64,000 bases of DNA from contig NZ_BOPG01000009.1 in assembly GCF_016863635.1 (NCBI RefSeq), positions 124,001 through 188,000 on the forward strand, in the 5' to 3' direction. Made by a program: the position numbers and the translations under genes. The notes below the pieces were generated by a model. It did not search any database, was not told the origin of the DNA, and was given only the letters and a program-made list of their open reading frames with translations. This document shows positions 7,342 through 16,004 of this stretch, piece by piece. The DNA is from Virgisporangium aurantiacum. GTDB lineage: Bacteria; Actinomycetota; Actinomycetes; Mycobacteriales; Micromonosporaceae. The stretch's first letter is position 1. Each line of letters starts with the position of its first letter.

Positions 7342-8436
7342 ATGGCGCTCCGGAAATCCATCCTGTACGCGTTCCTCGCTGTGCTCGTCTCGGCGCTCGG
7401 CTTCGTGGTGGCTCAGCAGCCCGCTTCGCCGGCCGCGGCACCCGCCAAGGTGATGGCCCTCGGCGACTCGATCACCGCCGCGCCCGGCTGCTGGCGGGCC
7501 TACCTGTGGCAGCAACTGCAGGCCGCCGGCTACACGAACACCGACTTCGTGGGCACCGCCCGCGGCGACGGCTGCGGCTTCACCTACGACGACAACCACG
7601 AGGGTCACAGCGGCTTCCTCGCCACCGGCATCGCCAGCCAGAACCAGTTGCCGCCGTGGCTGGCGGCCACCAACCCGGACATCGTGATCATGCACCTGGG
7701 CACCAACGACATGTGGGGCGGCCAGACGCCGGTGAGCACCGTGCTGGGCGCCTACACCACGCTCGTCAACCAGATGCGGGCCAACAACCCGAACATGAAG
7801 ATCATCGTGGCCCAGATCCTGCCGATGGGTCCGCCCGCGTGCACCGCCTGCACGCAGGCCGTGGTCAACCTGAACGCCGCGATTCCCGGCTGGGCCAACG
7901 GCCTGACCACCAGCCAGTCGCCGATCGTCGTGGTCGACCAGTGGACCGGGTTCAACATCACCACCGACACCGGTGACGGCGTCCACCCGAACGACGCCGG
8001 CTTCCGGAAGATGGCCGCCAAGTACTACACCCCGCTCACTCGCCTGCTCGACGGCATCGCCCCGCCCGGGCCGTCGGGAAGCCCGTCCTCCAGCCGACCC
8101 TCGGTGTCGCCGTCGACCTCGCAGCCGCCGACCGGCCGGTGCACGCCGACGTACAAGGTCGCCGGCCAGTGGCAGGGCGGCTTCCAGGGTGAGGTCGCGG
8201 TCCGCAACGACACGACCGGCACCACCTCGACCTGGACCGTGACGATCCGCTACGCCAACGGACAGCAGGTCACCCAGTCGTGGGGCACGACCCTGACCCA
8301 GTCCGGAACGACGGTGACCGCCCGGCCCGCCGGCTGGAACGCGTCGCTGGCACCGGGCGCCACCGCCACCTTCGGCTTCCTCGCCTCGTGGACCGGGTCG
8401 AACGGCACGCCGGAGGTGACCTGCACCGTCGCCTGA
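7342..8436 (+). CDS. Secreted SGNH/GDSL esterase with C-terminal CBM2
   Basis: A 364-residue exported enzyme. Signal peptide at residues 1-33 (LYAFLAVLVSALGF, then PAAAPA). The SGNH hydrolase domain spans about 36-245: block I GDSIT with Ser43, the TND segment near 121-123, and the D-x-x-H pair Asp212/His215 in DGVHPND. A Pro/Ser linker (246-272) leads to a family 2 carbohydrate-binding module (about 275-364, from CTPTYKVAGQW to EVTCTV). This plan fits carbohydrate (acetylxylan-type, CE3-like) esterases acting on plant polysaccharide outside the cell. The ATG at 7342 is chosen because the signal peptide begins there. Confidence 0.88.
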   Translation: MALRKSILYAFLAVLVSALGFVVAQQPASPAAAPAKVMALGDSITAAPGCWRAYLWQQLQAAGYTNTDFVGTARGDGCGFTYDDNHEGHSGFLATGIASQNQLPPWLAATNPDIVIMHLGTNDMWGGQTPVSTVLGAYTTLVNQMRANNPNMKIIVAQILPMGPPACTACTQAVVNLNAAIPGWANGLTTSQSPIVVVDQWTGFNITTDTGDGVHPNDAGFRKMAAKYYTPLTRLLDGIAPPGPSGSPSSSRPSVSPSTSQPPTGRCTPTYKVAGQWQGGFQGEVAVRNDTTGTTSTWTVTIRYANGQQVTQSWGTTLTQSGTTVTARPAGWNASLAPGATATFGFLASWTGSNGTPEVTCTVA

Positions 8437-8452
8437 GCCCCGTAGCGAAAAG

Positions 8453-8491
8453 GGCAGCGCCCGGGATCCAGATCGGATCCCGGGCGCTGCC
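8453..8491. terminator. Perfect 17-bp bidirectional terminator
   Basis: The arm 8453-8469 (GGCAGCGCCCGGGATCC) pairs fully with 8475-8491 around a 5-base loop. It lies between the convergent esterase (ends 8436) and subtilisin (ends 8505) genes, with an A-run on one side and TGAATTTC on the other, so it can serve both. Confidence 0.9.
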
Positions 8492-8504
8492 TGAATTTCA
8501 GTGC

Positions 8505-11500
8505 TTACACACCACCTGCCAGGCTGGGGCAGGCCACGAACGGCTTCAGCGAGAAGTCGAGCACCTCGGCGAAGCCGGCCTGAACCACGTGCCGCTTGAC
8601 CTGGGAACGCCAACCGTCCTTGGACACGATGACGTCGTAGCGGCCCTTCGGCAGCCAGATCGCGTACGTACCGTCGGTCTTCGTGCGCAACGGGTACGAG
8701 ATCTCCGGGTTCGACGACAGCCCGATCTCGATCTGGGCCTGCAGCGGTACCGCGCCGGCGCAGCCCTGGCCGGTCACCGTTCCGCTGATCTTGCCCCAGT
8801 TCGCCGGCGGCAGGACGTGCATCTTGACGCCCACCGACGCGACCGGGTACGGGCTGTTCACCCGGACACCGAGCTGCGCGGAGTAGTCACCCGGCTGGGT
8901 CACCCCGGCGGCCGTGGTGGCCGCGAGCGTCAGCTTCACCGTGCGGCTGGCGCCCGGTGCGAGGGTGAACGTCTGCGGGTCCTCCGACAGCCACGGAACC
9001 TCGCTGGATTCGAAGCAGTTCTCGAGGTCACCGAGGTGTTCCGCGGTCGCGCTGGCGATGTTGCCCGACTCGAAGCCACCGATCTTGTAGAAACCGCACG
9101 CGCCCGCGGCGCGGTAGGTCGCCACGTTGGCGTTCGGCAGCGTGGCCCAGCTGTTGGAGGCCGGGTCGTACGAGATCGTCCCGTTGGTCAGCGTGCTGCG
9201 ACCGTCGGTGACGCCACCCGCGATCACCAGCTGGCCACCGGCCGCGGCGTCGGCCGCCGCCCAGCGGTCCTCCGGCATCGTGGCGATGGGCGACCACGAG
9301 TTGGCGCCCGCGTCGTACGCGAAGCCGTCGGTGAAGGTCACCTCGCCGTTGAGACCACCGGCGCAGTAACCCTTGCCGCTGATGCCACCGCACGAGATCC
9401 ACGACACCGGGTGCGGGTACGCCGCGACCTCGGTGAACCCGCTCGCCGGGTCGAAGAGCACCGTGTCACCGGTGGTGTCGCAGTCGCTGGTGGTGCAGCC
9501 ACCGACCAGCAGGACCTTTCCGTCGACGACCGCGGCGCCACCGGCCGCGACCGGCGACGGGTTCTGCGCCGACGCCGTGCTCCACGTGTTGGCCGCCGGG
9601 TCGAACACGTCGACGCTCGCCACCGGGTCACCGGCGACGCTCCAGCCACCGAACACGTACAGCTTGCCGTCGACGGCCGCCGCCTGCGGCTTCTCCCGGG
9701 CGGTCGGCAGGTCGGGCAGCTCGGCCCACGCGCCTTCCGCCGGGTCGTACACGAAGGCGTTGGTCATGGCGGCGGTGCTCGCACCACCGACGGCGTAGAC
9801 CTTGCCGTCGAGCCACGCGGCCGCCTGGTCGGCGCCCGCGGCGGGCTGGTTGTCGATCGGCGTCCAGGCGTCGGCCACCCACGGCTGGTTCTGCGGCTGG
9901 CTGATCGGCCTCGGCGCGTTCGGGTTGAACCGGCCCGGCGACATGCCGCCGGGGATCGCGATCCGCTGCAGGGCCGCGCCCTGCTTGGCCTTCAGGATCT
10001 CGAACCCGCCGTCCCGCTCGAACAGTTCGACCTGCGCGGGGGCGTTACCGGTGTTGCGGACCGTGATGTTGAAGTTCCGGGTCTGCCCGAGCGTCTGGTA
10101 GCTCTCGACCGCGGTCGGCGTCACGGTGACGCGCGCGGCGCCCAGGGCGAAGTCCGCCCGGACGGTCGAGTTGGCCACCACGGCCACCGACTTCGACGTG
10201 GCCGCGTAGCCCGTCTTCGTCGCGGTGAACGAGTGCGCCCCGGTGAGGCTGGAGAACAGGAAGTAGAACCCGTCCGGGATGTTCGGGTCGTCCGGCGTCG
10301 CCACCGAGACGCCCTGCTCCGTCGGCCGCTCGTCGCTGGCGACGACGACGCCGGTGAGCGCACCGCCGGTCAGCGAGTCGGTCGTGAAGCCGGCCACCAG
10401 GCCACCCGGCAGCGGCTCGCACGCGTCGTTGAGGACGCGCACGTTGTCGACCTGCCACCACCAGTCGAACGTGCCGAAGTAGTGGAACCGGAGCTTGACG
10501 TTGGCCTGGTTGGCGGCCGCCGGCAGCGGAACCGTCTCCACCTTGGGCCCGCGCCGGCTGTCCACCTGGTGGTACGCGTTGGTCCAGGTGGTACCGCCGT
10601 CGACGGACACGTCGACGTCCGTGAAGTCCTCGCTGCCGAGGTCACGGAAATCGCTGTTGAACGTGAGCACCGGTGCCGAGACGCCGGTGAGGTTCACCGT
10701 CGGCGTGATCAGGTCGGTGTCGGTCGTGGTGCCGGCACCGGCCTCGTCGCTGTCGCCGTCGGCGAAGTTGCCCTCGCCACCGGTCAGGTTGCCGTCGCCG
10801 CCCGGGTCGTTGAACTCCCACTGGGCGCCGCCGGCGTTGCGCTTGACCGTCGACCAGCCGGCCGGGATCGTCGGCGCGTCGAACGTCTCGGACAGGAAGG
10901 TGTCCTTGCCGTAGCCCGGCGCGGTGCAGGCCGCGGCCACCGTCAGCGTGATGTCCTTCGTGACCGGCGTGCTGCCGACCACCACCTGGACGGTGCTGGC
11001 GGTGTAGCCCGGGTACACGGCGGTCGCCGTCACGTCGTACGTGGCGCCGGCCGGAACCGTGAACGAGTAGGCACCGGTGATCGGGTTGCTGAAGATCGCG
11101 CCGATCGGGCTGTTGGCCACCGTCAGCTTGGCGTAGAGACCCCAGCCGTGGCCGGAGCCGTCGAGCACGCGTCCGCTGACCGTCACCGACGGCGTCGCCG
11201 ACAACGCGAAGTTCGTCGTCACGACCGCGCCCTCGGAGACGTTGACCGTCACCGACTTCGTGCCGTAGCCGTACTTCGACGCGGTGATGGTGTGCTCGCC
11301 GACCGGCAGGTTCAGCGAGTACCGGCCGTCGGAGCCGGTCACCGCGGTGGCGTCGCCGCTGGCGACCGTGGCCGCCGCGATGGGTGCGCCGGTCGCCGCG
11401 TCGGTCACCGTGCCGACCACGCGCCCGTTCGGGCCGCGCGGCGAGTTGACGACGGCCTGGTACGCGTCGACGCGGCCCTCACCGAAGTTGTTGTTGTCGT

Positions 11501-12944
11501 CGACCGTGCCGCCACAGCCGAGCGAGTTCACGTCGCGGGCGGTGTCGTCGAGGATCTGGCGGGTCGCCGCGATGTTGTTCTTCAGGGCCGGCGCCGCCGA
11601 CCACATCAGCGCGACCGTGCCGGCCACGTGCGGTGCGGCCATCGAGGTTCCGGTGAACGCCGCGTAGCCGCCGCCGTCGATGCTCGACCGCACGCTCACG
11701 GCCGGGCCCGAGATGTTCGGCTTCAGCTGGGTGCCGTTGCCCCGGCTGGAGTTGTTGTAGATGTTGTTGTTGATGTCGTAGCCGCCGACGCTGTACGAGT
11801 TGTCGTAGTCGCCGGGCGAGCCGGCGGTGCCACAGGCCGGGCCCGCGTTGCCGCTCGCGAAGATCGGCATGATGCCGGCGCTCGTCCACCCGTTCACGAT
11901 GTCGAGGTACCAGTCGTCGTGGGAGTTGCCGCCCCACGAGTTGTTCACGATGTCGGGACGCAGTTCCGGCCGCGGGTTGTTCCCGTTGAGGTCGGTCGGT
12001 GCGGTGATGAACTGGCCGGAGCCGAGCAGCGCCTCTTCGGAGCAGAAGTTGGTCTCGCAGCCCCGGGCGGTCATCCACTTCGCGCCGGGCGCGACGCCGA
12101 CCTGGTTCCCGGCTCCGTCGTCACCGACCATCGTGCCCATCGTGTGCGTGCCGTGATCGGTGTCGTCACACGGCGCCAGCGACGGGTTGCCGCAGCTGTG
12201 CGACGGGTCCCACCAGTTGTAGTTGTGGTCGAAGGTGCCGTTGCCGAGGTTGCCCCGGTACTTGCCGACCAGCGCCGGGTGGTCGTAGTCGACCCCGCCG
12301 TCGATGCTGCCGACGACGACGCCCTCACCCCGGACGTTGAAGTCGGTCCACACCTGCGGGGCGTTGATGTTCGTGACGCCCCACTCGGCGGCCATCGTCG
12401 CCGGTCCGCCGTCGACCTTCGCGGTCGGCTCGATCATCGGCACCGACTTCGGCGCCGTGATCTTCTTGACCTCGGACCGGGCGGCGACCGCGTCGAGCAC
12501 GCTCCGGTCGCCGGTCACCGCGACGACGTTGGAGATCCAGTACGGCGTGAACTGGACGTTGTTCTTGGTGAGCAGCGCCGTCAGGCCGGCCTGGCTGCGG
12601 GTGGCCGTCGAGGTCAGCTGCTGGTAGACGTGCTGGGTCTTGGCGACCTTCGCGCTGATGCCGGCCGCGCCGGAAAGCTCCGCCTTCTCGTTCAGGACCA
12701 CCATGAACCGGGCGGTGCCGTTCTTCGCCAGCTCGTCGAGTACCTGCTTGTCGATGCTGGCCGTGGCCGCGGCGGCCGGTGAGGCGACGACCGCGACCGT
12801 CATGACACTCGTGACGAGCGCCGTTCCGGCGGCGGCGAACCGCCGGAGTCGCGACCCCCGCCGCGCGTCCGGCTGTCCCCTGCCGGCGCCGGCCGCGGCT
12901 GGGCCGCGTGGCAGGCTGCCCGGCCTGCCCGTTGCGAACTGCAT
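8505..12944 (-). CDS. Large secreted S8 (subtilisin-like) peptidase with carboxypeptidase-regulatory and Kelch repeats
   Basis: A 1479-residue exported protease. A long Arg-rich signal peptide covers about 1-62, followed by an I9-type propeptide to about 180. The catalytic triad is Asp215 (SIDGGVDYDHP), His264 (DHGTHTMG) and Ser434 (GTSMAAPHVAG), with the oxyanion Asn366 (ASGNAGP). Two carboxypeptidase-regulatory-like folds, a jelly-roll/MAM-like module, another such fold, about six Kelch units (for example DGKVYAVGG, DGKLYVFGG, DGKVLLVGG) and a final regulatory-like domain follow. Start at ATG 12944 has a strong GGGGAGG site; the longer frame to 13169 does not. It probably digests extracellular protein, with the Kelch propeller for substrate or surface contact. 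Confidence 0.93.
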   Translation of the reverse strand: MQFATGRPGSLPRGPAAAGAGRGQPDARRGSRLRRFAAAGTALVTSVMTVAVVASPAAAATASIDKQVLDELAKNGTARFMVVLNEKAELSGAAGISAKVAKTQHVYQQLTSTATRSQAGLTALLTKNNVQFTPYWISNVVAVTGDRSVLDAVAARSEVKKITAPKSVPMIEPTAKVDGGPATMAAEWGVTNINAPQVWTDFNVRGEGVVVGSIDGGVDYDHPALVGKYRGNLGNGTFDHNYNWWDPSHSCGNPSLAPCDDTDHGTHTMGTMVGDDGAGNQVGVAPGAKWMTARGCETNFCSEEALLGSGQFITAPTDLNGNNPRPELRPDIVNNSWGGNSHDDWYLDIVNGWTSAGIMPIFASGNAGPACGTAGSPGDYDNSYSVGGYDINNNIYNNSSRGNGTQLKPNISGPAVSVRSSIDGGGYAAFTGTSMAAPHVAGTVALMWSAAPALKNNIAATRQILDDTARDVNSLGCGGTVDDNNNFGEGRVDAYQAVVNSPRGPNGRVVGTVTDAATGAPIAAATVASGDATAVTGSDGRYSLNLPVGEHTITASKYGYGTKSVTVNVSEGAVVTTNFALSATPSVTVSGRVLDGSGHGWGLYAKLTVANSPIGAIFSNPITGAYSFTVPAGATYDVTATAVYPGYTASTVQVVVGSTPVTKDITLTVAAACTAPGYGKDTFLSETFDAPTIPAGWSTVKRNAGGAQWEFNDPGGDGNLTGGEGNFADGDSDEAGAGTTTDTDLITPTVNLTGVSAPVLTFNSDFRDLGSEDFTDVDVSVDGGTTWTNAYHQVDSRRGPKVETVPLPAAANQANVKLRFHYFGTFDWWWQVDNVRVLNDACEPLPGGLVAGFTTDSLTGGALTGVVVASDERPTEQGVSVATPDDPNIPDGFYFLFSSLTGAHSFTATKTGYAATSKSVAVVANSTVRADFALGAARVTVTPTAVESYQTLGQTRNFNITVRNTGNAPAQVELFERDGGFEILKAKQGAALQRIAIPGGMSPGRFNPNAPRPISQPQNQPWVADAWTPIDNQPAAGADQAAAWLDGKVYAVGGASTAAMTNAFVYDPAEGAWAELPDLPTAREKPQAAAVDGKLYVFGGWSVAGDPVASVDVFDPAANTWSTASAQNPSPVAAGGAAVVDGKVLLVGGCTTSDCDTTGDTVLFDPASGFTEVAAYPHPVSWISCGGISGKGYCAGGLNGEVTFTDGFAYDAGANSWSPIATMPEDRWAAADAAAGGQLVIAGGVTDGRSTLTNGTISYDPASNSWATLPNANVATYRAAGACGFYKIGGFESGNIASATAEHLGDLENCFESSEVPWLSEDPQTFTLAPGASRTVKLTLAATTAAGVTQPGDYSAQLGVRVNSPYPVASVGVKMHVLPPANWGKISGTVTGQGCAGAVPLQAQIEIGLSSNPEISYPLRTKTDGTYAIWLPKGRYDVIVSKDGWRSQVKRHVVQAGFAEVLDFSLKPFVACPSLAGGV

Positions 12945-12960
12945 GCTTCCTCCCCTGGGG

Positions 12961-13001
12961 TCTCCGCGCCGGGATTTCCGAATCCGCGGAGAACTTCGGA
13001 A
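12961..13001. promoter_or_regulatory. Inverted repeats in the leader region of the S8 protease
   Basis: TCTCCGCG (12961-12968) pairs with CGCGGAGA (12985-12992), and TTCCGAA (12976-12982) pairs with TTCGGAA (12995-13001). The two interlock just upstream of the ribosome site, so they could be alternative RNA stems or an operator. The rest of the divergent gap to 13238 contains several GGGC-rich words but no clear promoter. Confidence 0.35.
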
Positions 13002-13238
13002 CGGCCCGATTACACCGAGTCGTCCCTGACCGACATGTTCCTGGCGAGGTAGATAGCGATCAATGGCGCCCGATGGGCAGTTCGATGGCACGAATCGGGC
13101 GGCACCCTGTCCGGGCGAACCCTTTCTGTCCGCGACACGGGCGCGCAAGGGTTGCCAATAGATCATCAAAAGGGTTGGCTGTCATTGGCGAACGTCGAAT
13201 TGAGGTTCATCAACGGGGCGGCAGGGCGGGTGGTGCTC

Positions 13239-13736
13239 ATGACAGCAGCGAGCCTCGAGGAGGTCACCGGCTTCGGGCTGCCCCTGCTGGTGTGCGTGTC
13301 ACCCGATCCGGGCGTGCGCGAACGGGTCGCCCGTCAGCTCGACGGCGGCGGCATCGTGCTCATGTGTCCCGACCTCGACGCGTTGCGCGCCATGCTCACC
13401 GGCACGGCCCGGGAGCCGGTGCTGCCCGGCCTCGCGACGCGCGACGAGGAGCCGTCGCTGGTCATCGACATCGACGACCACGAGGTGCGGTGGCAGGGCG
13501 CGGCGCTGCCGCTCACCCGGCTGGAAATCGAACTGATGGTGCAGTTGGGCAGCGACCCGGTGCGGGTGTGGCCGTACGAACGGCTGTTCAGCACCGTCTG
13601 GGGCGGCGCCTACCTGGGCGACAACTCGATCCTGCACTCCGCCGTGAAACGGCTGCGGCGCAAGCTGCGCGACGCCGGCGGCGGCCTCTCCATCGATACC
13701 GTCCGCGGAGTCGGCTACCGCCTGGTGACGCCGTAG
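13239..13736 (+). CDS. Orphan OmpR-type winged-helix regulator
   Basis: A 165-residue protein with a receiver-like N-terminal half (LPLLVCVSPDPGVRERVARQL) that lacks an obvious phospho-acceptor aspartate, and a Trans_reg_C winged helix at about 70-165 (LTRLEIELMVQLGSDPVRVWPYERL, SILHSAVKRLRRKL, IDTVRGVGYRLV). No histidine kinase is adjacent. The ATG at 13239 has a GGCAGGGCGGG upstream; longer TTG/GTG starts back to 13152 are open. It is divergent from the S8 protease gene and may control it. Confidence 0.75.
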   Translation: MTAASLEEVTGFGLPLLVCVSPDPGVRERVARQLDGGGIVLMCPDLDALRAMLTGTAREPVLPGLATRDEEPSLVIDIDDHEVRWQGAALPLTRLEIELMVQLGSDPVRVWPYERLFSTVWGGAYLGDNSILHSAVKRLRRKLRDAGGGLSIDTVRGVGYRLVTP

Positions 13737-13757
13737 CTCCGGCCGCGGCCCGAGAAC

Positions 13758-14330
13758 TCAGCCGCCGACGCGCTCCAACCGCGCGCTCAGGTGCGACTGC
13801 AGCGGCTGGCCCATCGCGGCCAACTCGATCACGTAGGCGAGCGCACCCTCGACGATGCCGTAGAGCCGGTGCGCACCGGCCACCGGCTTGGCCGTCGGCG
13901 TACGCACGACCGCGTCGGTGGCCATCTCGATCTTCAAGCCGTCGATCGTGCCGAAGTACAGCTCCATCACGCCGGTGGGCTCGGTGATGAGCACCTCGAT
14001 CTCGTCGGAGTTCTCCCGCGCCCGCCACCAGCCGACCTCGCGCGCGGCCGGCCGCACCGGCTTGTCCTCGTCGTCGAGGATCCAGGTGCGCGACTCGTAG
14101 GCGAGGAACGGACGCCCGTCGTGGCTGAACCGCACCTCCTGCGCGTAGGTGAAGTCGTCGATCGTCGGGTACCCGCCGCGGCCCCGGCCGCGCCACAGGC
14201 CCACGTAGGGCAGCAGCCCCAGCAGCGCCGGGTGCAGATCGGGCCCGTGCCGCAGGTCGTGGGTCTCCTCGTACGGGTACGGGTCGACGGGCGCGACACC
14301 CTCCCACGGCGGACGGTCGATGCTCACCAT
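13758..14330 (-). CDS. Nitrobindin-type (FABP-like) heme-binding protein
   Basis: A 190-residue cytosolic beta-barrel protein of the nitrobindin/THAP4 family. The cap motif GxWRGxGxGxYPTI appears as GLWRGRGRGGYPTID, and the late ELAAMGQP contains the region of the heme ligand; family members bind ferric heme and turn peroxynitrite into nitrate. This matches Rv0813c in the conserved neighbourhood with ygfZ, pabC, sseC and glnR. ATG 14330 has GAGGG ahead of it. Its start overlaps the stop of a 34-residue membrane peptide gene by 7 bases. Confidence 0.85.
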   Translation of the reverse strand: MVSIDRPPWEGVAPVDPYPYEETHDLRHGPDLHPALLGLLPYVGLWRGRGRGGYPTIDDFTYAQEVRFSHDGRPFLAYESRTWILDDEDKPVRPAAREVGWWRARENSDEIEVLITEPTGVMELYFGTIDGLKIEMATDAVVRTPTAKPVAGAHRLYGIVEGALAYVIELAAMGQPLQSHLSARLERVGG

Positions 14331-14428
14331 TTCCCTCTCGACAGGCGGACAGCCAAGTAGACCAGACTTCCGGCCAGCGCTCCGAAGCCCGCGACGAGCA
14401 GGAGCACGAACCCGACGACGGTCCACAT
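14324..14428 (-). CDS. 34-residue single-span membrane peptide
   Basis: Hand translation gives a 34-residue peptide starting MWTVVGFVLLLVAG, with a hydrophobic helix over residues 3-27 and a basic end (RLSRGKW). AGGATCG lies 7-13 bases before the ATG. The stop overlaps the ATG of the nitrobindin gene, so the pair should be translationally coupled. No family recognised. A role in placing or modulating nitrobindin at the membrane is a guess. Confidence 0.6.
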   Translation of the reverse strand: MWTVVGFVLLLVAGFGALAGSLVYLAVRLSRGKW

Positions 14429-14452
14429 CGGAAACGATCCTAATCTGGGTTG

Positions 14453-14815
14453 ATGACTCGCACCCTGGTCGTCAAGGTCACCGCCGGCACCGACGCGCCG
14501 GAGCGCTGCTCACAGGCGTTCACCGTCGCCGCCACCGCGGCCGCCGCCGGGGTGCCCGTGTCGCTGTGGCTCACCGGCGAGTCGGCCTGGTTCGCGCTGC
14601 CGGGCCGGGCCGCCGAATTCACCCTTCCGCACGCGGCGCCGCTGCCCGACCTGCTGGCGGCGATCCTGGCGGCCGGCTCGGTGACGCTGTGCACCCAGTG
14701 CGCCGCCCGCCGCGACATCACGCCCGCCGACGTCATCGCCGGCGTGCGCATCGCCGGCGCGGCCGTGTTCGTCGAGGAGATCACCGCCGAGAACGCGCAG
14801 GCGTTGGTCTACTGA
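14453..14815 (+). CDS. DsrE-family protein
   Basis: A 120-residue small cytosolic protein of the DsrE/DsrF-like fold. LVVKVTAGTDAPERCSQAFTVAATAAAAGVPVSLWLTGES is the usual first beta-alpha-beta, and VTLCTQCAARRDIT carries two cysteines where related proteins hold the persulfide-carrying Cys. A link to sulfur relay is reasonable given the sulfurtransferase genes at 15.7-16.9 kb. The ATG at 14453 follows a TTG that gives a one-residue longer form. It is divergent from the nitrobindin pair. Confidence 0.78.
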   Translation: MTRTLVVKVTAGTDAPERCSQAFTVAATAAAAGVPVSLWLTGESAWFALPGRAAEFTLPHAAPLPDLLAAILAAGSVTLCTQCAARRDITPADVIAGVRIAGAAVFVEEITAENAQALVY

Positions 14816-14821
14816 GCCTCT

Positions 14822-15613
14822 TCATTGGCACCCGCTCGCCGCCGTCACCTGCACGTTCTCGGCGCGCAGCCGCACCGCGTACCCGACCCCGCCGGCCGTG
14901 AACACGAGCAGGTCCTCCCGCTTCACGATCGGCTCCACGCCGGCGGGCAGGGCGCCGGCCAACGGCCCCGAAGGCCTCGGCGCGCTCACGGTGATCGCGC
15001 TCAGTTCGCTCCTGGACGCACACCGCACGGCGAACGACGCCTGCCCGGCGCCCGCGACGCCGAGCCGGGCGAGCAGGTCGGCCGCGCTGGGCGGGCTGCC
15101 CGCGGCGGGTGGCTGCGGCAGCGTGCCGCCGCGGATCCGGCACCCGGTGTCGGCGGTGAACCGCGCCTCGCCCGGTGCCACGACCGAGCCGGTCACCCGC
15201 ACGTAGAAACCCGCGTCGGCCCGCAGTTCGTGGAGGTCGCCGCCGCGCCGCACCAGCGCGTCCCAGTCGCGCGGAAGGGCGGCGGCCACCCGGTCGACCA
15301 GGTCGCCCTCGGTGCCCGGCGTGACGAAGACGGTGGCGACCCGGTGGTACCGCTCGCCCGTCCGGTTGCCGGCGTCGCAGGCCGACTCCGTCCGCTCGTA
15401 ACCACCGACACCGACGACCGCCCGGGGCCCGGCCGCGGCCGTGACCACCGCGGCGACCGCCCGGTCGACGGTGGGCAGCGCCTCGACGATCGTGGTCTGC
15501 TCGCGAACGGTGGGCTCACCGTTACGCGCCGACCAGGTGCCGGCCGCGACCAGGAAGATGGCCCACAGCACGGCGCCGATCGTGATCCACAGGCGCGGCT
15601 TCCGAAGTTTCAC
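14822..15613 (-). CDS. Membrane-anchored protein of unknown function
   Basis: A 263-residue protein. A basic start (VKLRKPRLW) and one membrane helix at about 9-27 place the remainder outside the cell. The external part is Ala/Arg/Asp-rich with no motif I recognise; two cysteines (near ESACDAGN and DTGCRIRG) and another pair toward the end could form disulfides. GTG 15613 is chosen because it falls just before the membrane helix. The gene ends 7 bases from the convergent DsrE stop. Confidence 0.6.
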   Translation of the reverse strand: MKLRKPRLWITIGAVLWAIFLVAAGTWSARNGEPTVREQTTIVEALPTVDRAVAAVVTAAAGPRAVVGVGGYERTESACDAGNRTGERYHRVATVFVTPGTEGDLVDRVAAALPRDWDALVRRGGDLHELRADAGFYVRVTGSVVAPGEARFTADTGCRIRGGTLPQPPAAGSPPSAADLLARLGVAGAGQASFAVRCASRSELSAITVSAPRPSGPLAGALPAGVEPIVKREDLLVFTAGGVGYAVRLRAENVQVTAASGCQ

Positions 15614-15630
15614 GGCCGCAACTATGCCAG

Positions 15631-15662
15631 GGCGCCCGTCACCCCACGGGGTGACGGGCGCC
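15631..15662. terminator. Perfect 15-bp hairpin after sseC
   Basis: GGCGCCCGTCACCCC (15631-15645) pairs fully with 15648-15662 around an AC loop. It follows the minus-strand sulfur genes (end 15688) and would separate them from the next minus-strand gene at 15613. Confidence 0.8.
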
Positions 15663-15687
15663 GTTTGGCTTCCGTGGGCCGCCTGTC

Positions 15688-15999
15688 TCAGGCGACCGCG
15701 AGCGCGACCTCGTTGACGCCGCGGTCGGCGGCGACGGTGGTGCCGCCGTTGCCCTGCCGGCTGAGCGCGCGCAGCGTCCACGTGCCGGGCGCGGCGAAGA
15801 ACCGGAACTGGCCGGCGGCCGAGGTGACGACCTCCGCCGTGAACTCGCCGCTGGCGTCGAGCAGCCGCACGTAGGCGCCGCCGACCGGGGTGTCACCGGC
15901 CTGCACGACGCCGGTGATCACGGTCTCCTTCTCGACGTCGACCGACGCCGGCAGCGGGGCGGCCTGGTCGGGCGCGCCGCATCCGTCCTGAGTGGTCAT
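15688..15999 (-). CDS. sseC: DUF1416 family protein (SseC type)
   Basis: A 103-residue protein matching the DUF1416 family, named SseC in Mycobacterium (Rv0814c). After a Cys-containing start (MTTQDGCGAP), the rest is a carboxypeptidase-regulatory-like beta fold (GVVQAGDTPVGGAYVRLLDASGEF, SAAGQFRFFAAPGTWTLRAL). Its biochemical role is not settled; it is always found beside thiosulfate sulfurtransferase genes. It starts 5 bases after the sulfurtransferase stop, so it shares the same message and leader peptide control. Confidence 0.88.
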   Translation of the reverse strand: MTTQDGCGAPDQAAPLPASVDVEKETVITGVVQAGDTPVGGAYVRLLDASGEFTAEVVTSAAGQFRFFAAPGTWTLRALSRQGNGGTTVAADRGVNEVALAVA

Positions 16000-16004
16000 G
16001 GTGA

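Noticed and set aside
8280..12782. A 1500-residue open frame on the plus strand
   Set aside because: It lies antisense to the well-supported S8 protease gene, shows only Arg/Val/Gly-rich noise and follows from GC-rich codon use.
13152..13238. N-terminal extension of the winged-helix regulator from a TTG
   Set aside because: The extra 29 residues have no domain, and the ATG at 13239 has a better ribosome site.
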